A stretch of 64,000 bases of DNA from Tunturibacter empetritectus (GTDB taxonomy: Bacteria; Acidobacteriota; Terriglobia; Terriglobales; Acidobacteriaceae): contig NZ_CP132932.1 in the NCBI RefSeq assembly GCF_040358985.1, positions 2,976,001 through 3,040,000 on the forward strand, read 5' to 3'. The notes beneath the pieces were generated by a model, which saw nothing but the letters and a program-made list of their open reading frames with translations, was not told the DNA's origin and ran no database searches. This document shows positions 39,100 through 47,817 of the stretch, one piece after another (the first letter of the stretch is position 1; every line of letters starts with the position of its first letter). The translations under genes were made by a program, and so were the position numbers.

Positions 39100-39579
39100 A
39101 TGCGTCACCGTAATGCAGGATACAAACTAGGCCGCAACACCAGCCATCGCCGCGCCATGCTGCGCAACCTCGTCACCTCTGTCATCCTGATGGACCGCGT
39201 CGAGACCACCATCACCAAGTGCAAGGCGACTCGTCCTCTCATCGAGAAGATGATCACCCTCGGCAAGCGCGGCACCGTTCATGCCCGCCGTCAGGCTGCT
39301 GCTTACCTGATGACGCCTGAGTCGGTCGACCGCCTCTTCGCCACCGTGGCCCCGCGTTACGCTGCACGCCAGGGCGGCTATCTCCGCATCACTCGCCTCG
39401 GAGCCCGTAAAGGTGACGCCGCCGAGATGGCCTACATCGAACTTCTCGGTGCAGAGCATGAGCTCAACGAGAAGGCTCAGAAGCGCGCCGAAGCTCGCAC
39501 CAAGAAGCGCGAGGAACTCGCCAAGCAGATGGAAGAGCGCGGCGAAGGCGAAGCCGGCGATCCGAACGCCGAAGCGTAA
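39100..39579 (+). CDS. rplQ: 50S ribosomal protein L17
   Basis: A 159-aa protein, last gene of the cluster. MRHRNAGYKLGRNTSHRRAM and NLVTSVILMDRVETTITKCKA are conserved. The C-terminus has a Lys/Glu-rich helical extension (~30 residues) beyond the usual ~120. A strong terminator follows 21 nt after the stop. Confidence 0.97.
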   Translation: MRHRNAGYKLGRNTSHRRAMLRNLVTSVILMDRVETTITKCKATRPLIEKMITLGKRGTVHARRQAAAYLMTPESVDRLFATVAPRYAARQGGYLRITRLGARKGDAAEMAYIELLGAEHELNEKAQKRAEARTKKREELAKQMEERGEGEAGDPNAEA

Positions 39580-39600
39580 ACTTCAGACAGATAGCAACAT

Positions 39601-39637
39601 AAAGAGGCGCACCTTATGGATGCGCCTCTTTTGTGTT
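39601..39637. terminator. Intrinsic terminator closing the ribosomal cluster
   Basis: AAAGAGGCGCA (39601-39611) and TGCGCCTCTTT (39621-39631) form an 11-bp perfect stem with loop CCTTATGGA, followed by TGTGTTTG. The A/T flanks make it work in both directions, serving rplQ and the convergent diguanylate cyclase gene. Confidence 0.9.
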
Positions 39638-39654
39638 TGTAAGAACGCAATAAT

Positions 39655-41106
39655 CTAGCCGCTGTGCACCACGACGCGATTCTTTCCCGCACGCTTGGCT
39701 GCATATAACGCTTCATCCGCCAGTTCTACCAGTTGAAATCCATTCTCAAGCGACTCGTTCATCGAAGCCATTCCTACGCTGATGGTCAACGGCTGATTCT
39801 CCCAGTCCTCCGTCGCGACCCGCTGCATAACCCGTCGCGCGAGACCCATGGCGCTCTCTTCGCCGCTCTCTGGTAGCAGGACCACAAACTCCTCCCCTCC
39901 GTACCGCGCAGGCAGATCGGGCAACCGTACTGTCGTTCGCAGAATCATGCCCAGTCGTCGCAACACCTCGTCACCGGCCGCGTGACCCCAGCGGTCGTTG
40001 ATCGTTTTGAAGTCGTCAACGTCGATCAGAAGTACGGAAAGCTCCCGCTTCCTCCGTCGCGCCAGCGAGAACTCCATCACCAGCCGCTCCTCGAAAGATC
40101 TGCGATTGCGCAATCCCGTAAGTTCGTCGGTGACAGCGAGCTTGCGCAGCTGGTCGTTGGCATCTTCGAGTTCGCGATGATAGCGTTCCAGCTCAGCCTG
40201 ATGCGCTACCTCCTCTGACACATCGACGGCCACCCCGGCCAGCAGTACGTTCCCCGCAGAGTCATGGCAGGGAAACTTGAACGACCGCAGCGAACTGACC
40301 GATCCGTCAGAGTTTCGAATGTGCTCCTCGGTTTCGACCATCTTTCCGCCTGCCATCACTTCGAGATCATGAGTTCGTACGGATTTGGTCAGCTTTCTCG
40401 ACCATAGCTGCTCGTCGGTTCGTCCGAGCCACGCATACTCGCTTACCCCAAACCGCTGCGCGAAGCTGCGATTGTAGAAGAGTAGTCGCCCGGCAGCATC
40501 TTTGATATAGCTCAGAAACGGACTGGCATTCATGAACGCGCGAAAGAGCTCCTCGCTTGCCCGGAGCCCTGCGCTCGCTCTTTCTTTTTCCGCCAGTGCC
40601 TGTTCTAGTGCCCGGCGCTGAACGATCGCTTGCAGTCGAAGACTTATCTGTCGTCCGAAGATCTCGATAGCCTCGGACTGATCCTCGCTAAGGATGCGAG
40701 GTGACATATCGACCACGCAGAAGGTCCCGATCGGCTCGCCATCGGAGTCATGCAAACCCACCCCGGCAAAGAAGCGGATCGCCGGATCAAGAGTAACTAG
40801 GGGATTACTGGAAAAACGGCTATCCAGCAGGGCATCCTTCACCATGAAGAGCCCAGTCTGCCGTACCGCGTGGGCACAAAAAGCCACCTCCCGCGGAGTC
40901 TCGCCCATCTTAAGTATTTCAGACGCACGATACCATTGGTGCCGCTCATCGAGCAGCGTCACCAGGCCAAGTGGAGTTCCGCAAAGACAGGCAGCAAGCC
41001 TAACCAGTTCATCACATTCAAGCTCTGGCTGGGAGTCCAACAAATCACGTGTCCAGATCGCCCTTAAGGTAGCGGCTTCAGCTTCTGTTCGACGCACGCT
41101 CATCAA
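39655..41106 (-). CDS. Diguanylate cyclase with GAF and PAS sensor domains
   Basis: A 483-aa cytoplasmic signalling protein that should make cyclic di-GMP. Residues ~25-165 form a GAF domain and ~185-305 a PAS/PAC domain; a short coiled coil links to GGDEF at ~325-480. The active-site motif GGEEF (403-407) is intact, and RLPD (394-397) at the correct distance is the RxxD inhibitory site, so product inhibition is expected. No membrane segment is seen. It is monocistronic and convergent with the ribosomal cluster. Confidence 0.92.
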   Translation of the reverse strand: MMSVRRTEAEAATLRAIWTRDLLDSQPELECDELVRLAACLCGTPLGLVTLLDERHQWYRASEILKMGETPREVAFCAHAVRQTGLFMVKDALLDSRFSSNPLVTLDPAIRFFAGVGLHDSDGEPIGTFCVVDMSPRILSEDQSEAIEIFGRQISLRLQAIVQRRALEQALAEKERASAGLRASEELFRAFMNASPFLSYIKDAAGRLLFYNRSFAQRFGVSEYAWLGRTDEQLWSRKLTKSVRTHDLEVMAGGKMVETEEHIRNSDGSVSSLRSFKFPCHDSAGNVLLAGVAVDVSEEVAHQAELERYHRELEDANDQLRKLAVTDELTGLRNRRSFEERLVMEFSLARRRKRELSVLLIDVDDFKTINDRWGHAAGDEVLRRLGMILRTTVRLPDLPARYGGEEFVVLLPESGEESAMGLARRVMQRVATEDWENQPLTISVGMASMNESLENGFQLVELADEALYAAKRAGKNRVVVHSG

Positions 41107-41316
41107 TCACCGTAAAATCAAGACAAGAATAGCTGCCGTCACCAGCATAAGCCAGAGACAATTTCAAGTGCTTACGAAAGTAACCTCGTGCTTTATTCCT
41201 ATTGTGGGAATACCTGCAACAAATTAGCCCAATTAAAAGCAGATCCACACAAATTTCAATGGTTTTCGGCCTCTGCCTTGCTCATCCTTTCCCCCTGCTC
41301 TAATCTAGAGACAATC

Positions 41317-41748
41317 ATGTATGAAGACTTCAAAGTAACCGACCGCTGGACCGGAGAAGACCTTCACTGCGTATGGAAGGGCACCATAGTGGCCATCGCG
41401 ACGCGTCATGCCGATGCCACCGACATCCGCTTTGCCGTCAATGGCAGGCCAGTCTGGATCGCCATGCCGAACCTGGCATGGGTCGAGCAGAAGCGACGCA
41501 CGGGGCATGTCATTACGGATTATCTTGCCGCGCAGACCGCCGGCCGATATCTTCAGCACGCTGTCAAGTCCGGCTACGACAATGGGCGCGAGATGTACAC
41601 CATGACGGTCGATGAGGTCCTCGAACACGCTAGCGCTGTTGTCAAAGAGGCTGGCCGTACCGACAATCTTCCCAGCCTTCCCGTCATCAACGACAATCTT
41701 CGGGCCGAAGACGAGTTGGGCATCCACCTTCCAGGCGAACCAGCATAA
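41317..41748 (+). CDS. Protein of unknown function, 143 aa
   Basis: It starts at ATG 41317 (MYEDFKVTDRWTGEDLHCVW); the frame is open back to 41188 but those codons are not coding-like. The first half looks like a small beta-domain (WKGTIVAIATRHADATDIRFAVNGRPVWIAMP), the second half is helical and acidic. Coding character and a plausible ribosome binding site (AGAG) support a real gene. I recognise no family. It ends 19 nt before the lactonase gene, so the two may be co-transcribed. Confidence 0.6.
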   Translation: MYEDFKVTDRWTGEDLHCVWKGTIVAIATRHADATDIRFAVNGRPVWIAMPNLAWVEQKRRTGHVITDYLAAQTAGRYLQHAVKSGYDNGREMYTMTVDEVLEHASAVVKEAGRTDNLPSLPVINDNLRAEDELGIHLPGEPA

Positions 41749-41767
41749 CCTCACGGGAGGTTGGTTT

Positions 41768-42973
41768 ATGTTCTCGCGACGCCGATTCCTTGTCTTGTTT
41801 CCTGCCTTCGCAGCCACTGCGCGCGCCTTTGCCGCATGGCCCACTCGAAAGAAGAAAGTGGCCTTGCCGCCGCCGATTCATGTCTTCTTCGGAACCGACA
41901 CGAACAAGGGAGTCAGCAAAGGTATCTACCGGTCGACCTTTGATCCTGCTCTTGGTCAACTGACTCCGCCTACGCTGATTGCCGCCACGGTCCGGCCCTC
42001 TTATCTTGCGGTCACTCCACCTGGAGCCGGACGCCGCTCGCTTTATGCGGTCAACGCCATCAACGATCCTGGAGCCACCGTTACAAGTTTCATGCTGGAT
42101 TCGGGGAGTGGCAATCTTCAGCAGACCGGGGAGGTTCCCTCTGGTGGTGCCGGGCCGGCTTATATTTCGGTAGACTCTACCGGTCACGCCGCCTTCGTGG
42201 CCAACTACTTCGGCGGTTCTGTCGCCTCCTATCGCGTCCAATCAGATGGAACGCTCAGCCATCCGGTCGAATGCCTCGACTTCAAGGATCATCAGAAGTT
42301 CGGAGCACTCGGTCCTAACTCTGCTCGTCAGGACAACTCGCACCCGCATTGCGTTACCATCTCGCCCGATGACCGCTTCCTGCTGGTCTGCGATCTCGGT
42401 ACCGACCATATCTCAGTCTTTTACATTCATCCTGAGACAGGCCAACTCTCCGACCCACATCTATTCACCAACGAGCGTCCAGGTTCAGGACCGCGCCACG
42501 TCGTCTTCCATCCCAACGGCCGCTGGGTCTATGTCATCAATGAGATCGACTCCAGCATTGATCGTTGTCTGTGGACGGCTACCCGATTCAGCAATGCGCC
42601 GCAGGGCCTGTTGGTTAATTCCACCTTCTCAATCAAGACGATCGCGGCGGACTTTCCCGCTGAGAAGAATACCGCTGCGGAGCTCACTATCTCTCCTGAC
42701 GGAAACTTTCTCTACGCCAGCAATCGTGGGGAAGACTCTCTGGTCGTCTTCTCCATTGCAAGAAACGGCGACCTTGCGGTGCTTCAGCGGATCTCCTGCG
42801 GTGGTAAAACGCCTCGCCACTTCACACTGGACACGACGGCGCAATGGCTGCTCTGCGCGAATCAGGACTCCGCGAATGTCACGGTCTTTCGCCGCGATGC
42901 CGCTACGGGAAAGCTCGCTGGCCCTGCGCAGACCGTCGCTTTGGATTCGCCGCTGTTTACCCTCATCGCCTAA
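41768..42973 (+). CDS. Tat-exported lactonase-type beta-propeller protein
   Basis: A 401-aa protein. The ATG at 41768 has GGGAGG upstream and opens with MFSRRRFLVLFPAF, a good Tat signal. The mature part follows the 7-bladed lactonase family (YbhE/6-phosphogluconolactonase type): HVFFGTDT at the start, blades with RPSYLAV, GPAYISVD, NSHPHCVTISPDDRFLLVCDLGTD, GPRHVVFHPNGRWVYVINE and TPRHFTLD. Export makes 6-phosphogluconolactone an unlikely substrate; a periplasmic lactone or a binding role is more plausible. Confidence 0.85.
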   Translation: MFSRRRFLVLFPAFAATARAFAAWPTRKKKVALPPPIHVFFGTDTNKGVSKGIYRSTFDPALGQLTPPTLIAATVRPSYLAVTPPGAGRRSLYAVNAINDPGATVTSFMLDSGSGNLQQTGEVPSGGAGPAYISVDSTGHAAFVANYFGGSVASYRVQSDGTLSHPVECLDFKDHQKFGALGPNSARQDNSHPHCVTISPDDRFLLVCDLGTDHISVFYIHPETGQLSDPHLFTNERPGSGPRHVVFHPNGRWVYVINEIDSSIDRCLWTATRFSNAPQGLLVNSTFSIKTIAADFPAEKNTAAELTISPDGNFLYASNRGEDSLVVFSIARNGDLAVLQRISCGGKTPRHFTLDTTAQWLLCANQDSANVTVFRRDAATGKLAGPAQTVALDSPLFTLIA

Positions 42974-42994
42974 GCCGCGAAGACAAGCGGCCGA

Positions 42995-44041
42995 CTAACC
43001 CTTAGGCAACGTTGCCATGTCGATGACGAAGCGATACTTCACATCAGCCTTCAAGACCCGCTCATAGGCTTCGTTCAGCCTGTCGACTGAGGTCAGCTCA
43101 ATGTCGGAGACGATGTTGTGCTCTGCACAGTAGTCCAGCATCTCCTGCGTCTGGTTCATCCCGCCGATCCCCGATCCTGCCAGCGAGCGCCGATTGGCCA
43201 CCACGGAAAATGGAGCTACCGACAACGGGGTTTCAGGAAGACCCACAAGGCACAGGGTTCCATTCAATCGCAGCAGATTCAGGTACTGGTTTATATCGTG
43301 GGGCGCCGAAACGCAGTCGAGAATAAAGTCAAAGCTTCCGGTATGTTTGGCTAGAGCTGCGGCGTCTTTGGTGACAACCACCTCATCGGCACCCAGCTTC
43401 TTCGCGTCATCAATCTTGTTTTCGGAAGTGGTGAACTGCACCACATGCGCGCCGAAAGAATGGGCAAACTTCAAACCCATGTGACCCAGGCCGCCAAGTC
43501 CAACAACGCCCACTTTACTGTTCTTCCCAACCTTCCAGTGGCGTAGCGGGGAGTAGGTTGTAATCCCTGCGCACAGCAACGGCGCTACTGCGGCGAGGTT
43601 CAGCTTCGGTGAGATCGTGTGGACGTAGTTCTCGTTCACAACGATATTGTTGGCGTAGCCACCGTAGGTGACTTCGCCCGCGTAGTCGCGCTTGTTGTAG
43701 GTCTCGACTGCACCCTTCAGGCAGTACTGCTGTTCGTCGGCCTTGCAGTTTTCGCACACTCGGCAGGAGTCGACGATCACTCCAACGGCGGCAAGATCCC
43801 CCACCTTGAACTTCTTTACCGCACCACCGACCGCGGTCACATGCCCGACGATCTCATGCCCTGGCACCATCGGATAGATTGAACCACCCCACTCGTCACG
43901 AACCTGGTGGATATCCGAGTGGCACACACCGGAGTAAGCGATCTCAACGACGACATCGTTCGCGCCTGGCTCACGTCGCTCAAAGCTGAAAGGAACCAGA
44001 GGCGACTTCTTATCGTGCACCGCATATCCATGTGACTTCAT
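42995..44041 (-). CDS. Zinc-dependent alcohol dehydrogenase, cinnamyl/aldehyde-reductase type
   Basis: A 348-aa cytoplasmic NAD(P)-dependent enzyme. Catalytic zinc ligands are C40 (GVCHSD), H62-E63 (GHE) and C157 (LLCAGITTY); the structural zinc site is C93, C96, C99, C107. The Rossmann motif is GLGGLGHMG. The sequence closely follows the YahK/CAD group of broad aldehyde reductases that prefer NADPH. It is probably monocistronic. Confidence 0.92.
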   Translation of the reverse strand: MKSHGYAVHDKKSPLVPFSFERREPGANDVVVEIAYSGVCHSDIHQVRDEWGGSIYPMVPGHEIVGHVTAVGGAVKKFKVGDLAAVGVIVDSCRVCENCKADEQQYCLKGAVETYNKRDYAGEVTYGGYANNIVVNENYVHTISPKLNLAAVAPLLCAGITTYSPLRHWKVGKNSKVGVVGLGGLGHMGLKFAHSFGAHVVQFTTSENKIDDAKKLGADEVVVTKDAAALAKHTGSFDFILDCVSAPHDINQYLNLLRLNGTLCLVGLPETPLSVAPFSVVANRRSLAGSGIGGMNQTQEMLDYCAEHNIVSDIELTSVDRLNEAYERVLKADVKYRFVIDMATLPKG

Positions 44042-44107
44042 CTTTTCCCCTTTGTCGTTGCAGTATGACGGCCAGCAATTAAGAGACGTTGCTTTGGCTC
44101 GATTCAG

Positions 44108-44647
44108 TTATTCGTCATAGTGGAGCAGGCTCAATACGTCGTACTCCTGAAACTTTTCGCGGCCCTTCAGAAAATCAAGTTCAATCGCAAACCCAAGCCC
44201 CGCAATCTCGCCGCCGAGTTGCCGCACCAGTTGCACTGTCGCCTGCATGGTCCCCCCGGTCGCGAGCAGATCATCCACGATGACTACGCGCTCGCCCGGC
44301 TGGATGGCATCGAGATGAATCTCCAGAGCATCGGTCCCGTACTCGAGATCGTAATTCACTCGAGCAGTAGGTGCGGGCAGCTTCCTTGGCTTGCGCACCG
44401 GCACAAATCCCGCGTTCAAGCGATACGCCAGCGCTGGTCCGAAGATGAAGCCGCGAGCTTCGATGCCCAGCACCAGGTCGATCTCTTTCCCAATGTAGTA
44501 CTGTGCGAAGGCGTCGATCAGCGTGGCGAACCCCGCCTTATCTTTCAAGACCGTCGTAATGTCGTAGAACAGAATCCCAGGTTTGGGAAAGTCCGGCACG
44601 GTGCGGATCAGAGTCTTCAGGGGTTCACAATTAATCGGTAGTGTCAT
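44108..44647 (-). CDS. apt: Adenine phosphoribosyltransferase
   Basis: A 179-aa purine salvage enzyme forming AMP from adenine and [21 protein letters not shown] at the start, [14 protein letters not shown] in the middle and the PRPP-binding loop [13 protein letters not shown] are complete. It lies 6 nt after acyP and is likely co-transcribed with acyP and possibly efp. Confidence 0.96.
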   Translation of the reverse strand: MTLPINCEPLKTLIRTVPDFPKPGILFYDITTVLKDKAGFATLIDAFAQYYIGKEIDLVLGIEARGFIFGPALAYRLNAGFVPVRKPRKLPAPTARVNYDLEYGTDALEIHLDAIQPGERVVIVDDLLATGGTMQATVQLVRQLGGEIAGLGFAIELDFLKGREKFQEYDVLSLLHYDE

Positions 44648-44653
44648 CAGTTC

Positions 44654-44935
44654 TTACCAGGCTCCTTCAATCTCAAATGGTCCGAGCTGCGCGCCTTCGC
44701 TCTCGACCAGTTCCTGTTCCTCTACAGCGTCGACGCGGCTGCCGCGCGAACCCTTCCGCAGCGCATCCTTCAACTCGGCAAGCTCTTCTGGTTTCCCCGC
44801 CGCAACGATCTCGACGTGGCCCTGGTCGGTGTTGCGGACCCATCCGCGCAGGCCAATCTCGGCCGCCTCCTGGTGTACGAACCAGCGGAATCCGACGCCC
44901 TGCACGCGACCTTTTACGAGGTAATGGCACACCAT
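44654..44935 (-). CDS. acyP: Acylphosphatase
   Basis: A 93-aa enzyme hydrolysing acyl phosphates. The catalytic arginine is in VQGVGFRWF and the asparagine in GWVRNTDQG. The fold and length are standard. It lies between efp and apt on the same strand. Confidence 0.95.
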   Translation of the reverse strand: MVCHYLVKGRVQGVGFRWFVHQEAAEIGLRGWVRNTDQGHVEIVAAGKPEELAELKDALRKGSRGSRVDAVEEQELVESEGAQLGPFEIEGAW

Positions 44936-45034
44936 GCAGCCTCCAGTTTCGCAGAGCAGCTACCCCCATGCAAGGCGCAGCAGACGAAAGTAAAGGCGGA
45001 GCTGGTGACTCCGCCATCTCCAGGAATGAAGTTA

Positions 45035-45592
45035 TTACGCCCGGCTCATATAGGCGCCTTCTGCGGTGTCCACGCGAATCTTTTCGCCTTCATTAATGAA
45101 AGCGGGCACCTGCACGACGAGCCCTGTTTCGAGCTTTGCTGGCTTGGAGACCGACGACGCTGTCGCCGACTTGATTCCCGGCTCGGTTTCCATCACGGTC
45201 ATCTCGACGACTCCCGGAAGCTCGATGCCGACTGCCTTGCCATCATGAAAGCTGACACTGATCGAGAGATTCGGCAGCAGATAATCTACGGCATCGCCCA
45301 GGGTCTCGCGCTTCAACATGGTCTGCTCAAACTTGTCATCCATAAAGTAGTACTCATCGCCGTCGTTGTACAGAAACTCCATCTTCACCTCGTCCACGTA
45401 GACGCGTTCAATCGGGTCAGGCGAGCGAAAGCGTTCCGTGAACATCGCGCCAGTGCGCACATTGCGAAGCTTTGCCTGGATGAACGCGCGGAGGTTGCCG
45501 GGGGTGCGATGTTCTACCGAGAACACCAGGTGAAGATCGTCCCTGTACTTGATAATCATGCCCGGGCGCATCTGCGTTGCGGGAATCGACAT
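45035..45592 (-). CDS. efp: Elongation factor P, Asn-tip variant
   Basis: A 185-aa three-domain OB/KOW protein that rescues ribosomes stalled at polyproline. Length and domain pattern are normal (MRPGMIIKYRDDLHLVF; KLRNVRTGAMFTERFRS; ALPxVVEMTV-like ELPGVVEMTV; RVDTAEGAYMSRA). The loop that reaches the peptidyl transferase centre reads TPGNLRAF, with N33 at the place of the usually modified lysine (PGKG in E. coli). So neither EpmA-type lysylation nor EarP-type rhamnosylation fits at this position. The upstream gene encodes a proline-rich exported protein. Confidence 0.93.
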   Translation of the reverse strand: MSIPATQMRPGMIIKYRDDLHLVFSVEHRTPGNLRAFIQAKLRNVRTGAMFTERFRSPDPIERVYVDEVKMEFLYNDGDEYYFMDDKFEQTMLKRETLGDAVDYLLPNLSISVSFHDGKAVGIELPGVVEMTVMETEPGIKSATASSVSKPAKLETGLVVQVPAFINEGEKIRVDTAEGAYMSRA

Positions 45593-45742
45593 AAAAGAAA
45601 ACCCCTGATCTGTGCTGAATTCAGCTGTACTGAGAATTTTTGTGGAGGCATCGGCATCTCTGCCGTCAGCCCCACAACCCTATAATTGTAGCTCAGAGAG
45701 CATGTTTCCTGCTTCGTTGCGCCTATTGACGCGGGCTTCTGA

Positions 45743-46705
45743 TCAGTCGCCAAAGATCTTGCGAAAGAACCGGCCCAGAGTGTGCGCGAAACCGTGACGA
45801 GGAGACGTTGGCGGTGGTGAATTGGGCGGGGGTGGAGTCTGCGCGGACGCCTTCGTAGTTGCTTCGCCGGTCTTTCCCTTTGGATCCGGCGAAGCAGCCG
45901 ATGTCAGGCTATCCGCTCCCTCACCAGAGCTGAGGGTCGCGGCAACCTGCTCATGCAGATCTCCTGTAGGAGCCTGCGGCACCGCGACTGGAGCCAATCC
46001 GGCGCTCACGGCGGCAGGGAAGGGATGCTGTTCCGCTGTAGTCTTTGAAGCGTCACCTGGGTTCAAAAGTGCGTCGGCAACCGTCATCGCAGGTGCCGGA
46101 GCAGGCTCTGGAGGGCAGCCACACGACGAACTCTCGTGGTCAACCACCTCTTTCAAGCTGCCATGTTCGAAGAGTACATGCTGCCCGGGGTTCAGTACGT
46201 AACTTGTCTCACCAAACTGGTCTGCGATGTTTAGTACGGGCGCTTGCGTCCCACGATTTTCAACGCACGTATCGCCGTTCCTCGTCACGCGTAGCTGCAG
46301 GTCGAGCGGCCCGTCTCCCCGCATCGTAAAACGCAGGTCCGGCGTTAACACCATATCGTGCGTCGTCGCGGCCATCTGCACCTCAATCGCCCCACGATCC
46401 AGCGCAAGCATCAACGGCTGCTGGCCAGTCGCTCCTTGACCCGCCATTCCCTGACCAGCGGTCACATGCAGCCCACTGGTCGCGCACACCCGCACTGTGC
46501 CGCCTCGCTTCAACTCAATCTCAGCCGTGTGATCTCTCGCCGTGACGGTTGTATTCCCCACCAGAATCGCCTGACCGTTGCTGACCTCAAGTGCCCCCGC
46601 AACGTTGGCGTTCTGAATCCCAACCACCCCGATCGGCTGTTGCGCTCGCGCCACTCCACACCCCATCGCGAACACAACCATCAGCCGACACACCATCGCA
46701 CCCAC
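45743..46705 (-). CDS. Exported FecR-like protein with proline-rich C-terminus
   Basis: A 320-aa protein with a signal peptide (MVVFAMGCGVARAQQ). Residues ~45-190 resemble a FecR-type beta domain: VSNGQAILVGNTTVTARD, ELKRGGTVRVC, LALDRGAIEVQ. The last third is Pro/Ala/Thr-rich disordered sequence ending in polyproline (PPPPNSPPP) and a short amphipathic basic helix (HTLGRFFRKIFGD). Function unknown. It lies 1 nt from trpG and 150 nt from efp, whose product helps translate such proline runs. Confidence 0.65.
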   Translation of the reverse strand: MGAMVCRLMVVFAMGCGVARAQQPIGVVGIQNANVAGALEVSNGQAILVGNTTVTARDHTAEIELKRGGTVRVCATSGLHVTAGQGMAGQGATGQQPLMLALDRGAIEVQMAATTHDMVLTPDLRFTMRGDGPLDLQLRVTRNGDTCVENRGTQAPVLNIADQFGETSYVLNPGQHVLFEHGSLKEVVDHESSSCGCPPEPAPAPAMTVADALLNPGDASKTTAEQHPFPAAVSAGLAPVAVPQAPTGDLHEQVAATLSSGEGADSLTSAASPDPKGKTGEATTKASAQTPPPPNSPPPTSPRHGFAHTLGRFFRKIFGD

Positions 46706-46706
46706 C

Positions 46707-47306
46707 CTACATCTTCAGAAAATTTTGAATGATCTGCTTCCCATGCACCGTCAGCACGCTCTCCGGATGAAACTGCACGCCTTCAATCGGCAACTCGCGA
46801 TGCCGAAGCGCCATGATCGTGCTCACGCCCGTCTCCCCATCAGCCGTCCGCGCCGACACCTCCAGCTCCTCCGGCAGCCCCTCCTCCGACACAATCAGCG
46901 AGTGGTACCGCGTACACGTCATCGCCGACGGTATCCCCGCAAAGATCGTCTTCCCATCATGCTCCACTTCGCTCGTCTTGCCGTGCATCAGCTTCGGCGC
47001 GCGAATCACATTGCCCCCAAACGCCGCCCCAATCGCCTGATGCCCCAAGCACACCCCAAGAATCGGCACCCTCCGCCCACCCACCTCCCCGAGCGCGGCA
47101 AAGCGCTTGATCAGTTCCATCGAGATCCCCGCATCCTGCGGCGTACAAGGCCCCGGCGAGATCAAAATCCTCTCCGGCCGCAGCGCCTCAACCTCCTCCG
47201 GCGTCAGCTCATCGTTGCGCCGAATCATCATCTCGGCCCCAAGCTCACCCATATACTGCACCAGGTTGTAAGTAAACGAATCGTAGTTATCCAGAACAAA
47301 GACCAT
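46707..47306 (-). CDS. trpG: Anthranilate synthase component II (glutamine amidotransferase)
   Basis: A 199-aa class I glutamine amidotransferase that supplies ammonia to Trp[27 protein letters not shown], nucleophile C86 in GVCLGHQ and the GVQFHPES His/Glu pair are intact. It could double as PabA. It is on the same strand as trpE, but 1.45 kb of other sequence separates them. Confidence 0.93.
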   Translation of the reverse strand: MVFVLDNYDSFTYNLVQYMGELGAEMMIRRNDELTPEEVEALRPERILISPGPCTPQDAGISMELIKRFAALGEVGGRRVPILGVCLGHQAIGAAFGGNVIRAPKLMHGKTSEVEHDGKTIFAGIPSAMTCTRYHSLIVSEEGLPEELEVSARTADGETGVSTIMALRHRELPIEGVQFHPESVLTVHGKQIIQNFLKM

Positions 47307-47363
47307 AGCAATCCTTAAATTCTACGCTCCAGACAGTGCGCTATTGTCGATGCTTAGTAGGAA

Positions 47364-47395
47364 CTTGCCGATAACCCGACTTTCCGGGAGCCTCG
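47364..47395. repeat. Direct repeat R1 of the trp region
   Basis: It contains TTGCCGATAACCCGACTTTC and then CGGGAGCCT; 26 of 32 positions match the end of R2 (47786-47817). The preceding bases (TCGATGCTTAGTAGGAAC) match the middle of R3. Confidence 0.65.
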
Positions 47396-47417
47396 GTCGT
47401 CCGGCAAAATCGAATCT

Positions 47418-47743
47418 ATGACATCTAGTGAAGTTCAATCATTGGTACGCGAGGAAGCCAAGGTCCTTTCAGTCACAAATGCCCACAAAATCACGCTGGA
47501 GCAAGCTGTCATGCGACCCAAGAGAATCTTATTAATCTCCAGAACAGTTTCCGACGGGAGCCTAAAGGATGTGGTCCTGGATGCTTGGCTTGTCGGGCAG
47601 AGGACAGCGCAGACGGATACAAGATTGTCATGCGGGATGATGCAAAGCAGTTCGGTCTCGCCTCGGTGGGCTTTGCAGCGGATAAACATCTAGTTTTAGC
47701 CGGTTGGTATGGCAGTCTGCTGTCAGCTTTCGTGGCTATGTAG
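47418..47743 (+). pseudogene. Small unknown gene with a -1 frameshift
   Basis: The first frame reads MTSSEVQSLVREEAKVL through KDVVLDAWLVG and then loses sense. Dropping to another frame at GGGCAGAGGAC gives EDSADGYKIVMRDDAKQFG and finally SLLSAFVAM before a stop at 47741. The joined protein would be ~108 aa, with a beta-rich C-terminal half. A single missing base explains the break. No family is recognised. The gene is flanked by repeats R1 and R2 and lies on the strand opposite to its neighbours, lepB and trpG. Confidence 0.6.
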
Positions 47744-47753
47744 AGGCATCCTT

Positions 47754-47817
47754 AAAACGGGGTTGTCGGCAGCTTCATCGGCGAGATTGCCGACGACGCG
47801 ACTTTGCGGGAGCCTAG
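47754..47817. repeat. Direct repeat R2 of the trp region, overlapping the lepB 3' end
   Basis: The head AAAACGGGGTTGTCGGCAGC matches R3, the tail ATTGCCGACGACGCGACTTT with GCGGGAGCCTAG matches R1. The lepB stop codon (47814-47816 on the minus strand) is part of the repeat, so lepB ends inside it. Confidence 0.7.

Noticed and set aside
45612..45742. TATAAT at ~45681 as a plus-strand promoter
   Set aside because: No plus-strand gene follows; genes on both sides are on the minus strand and no matching -35 was found for either direction.
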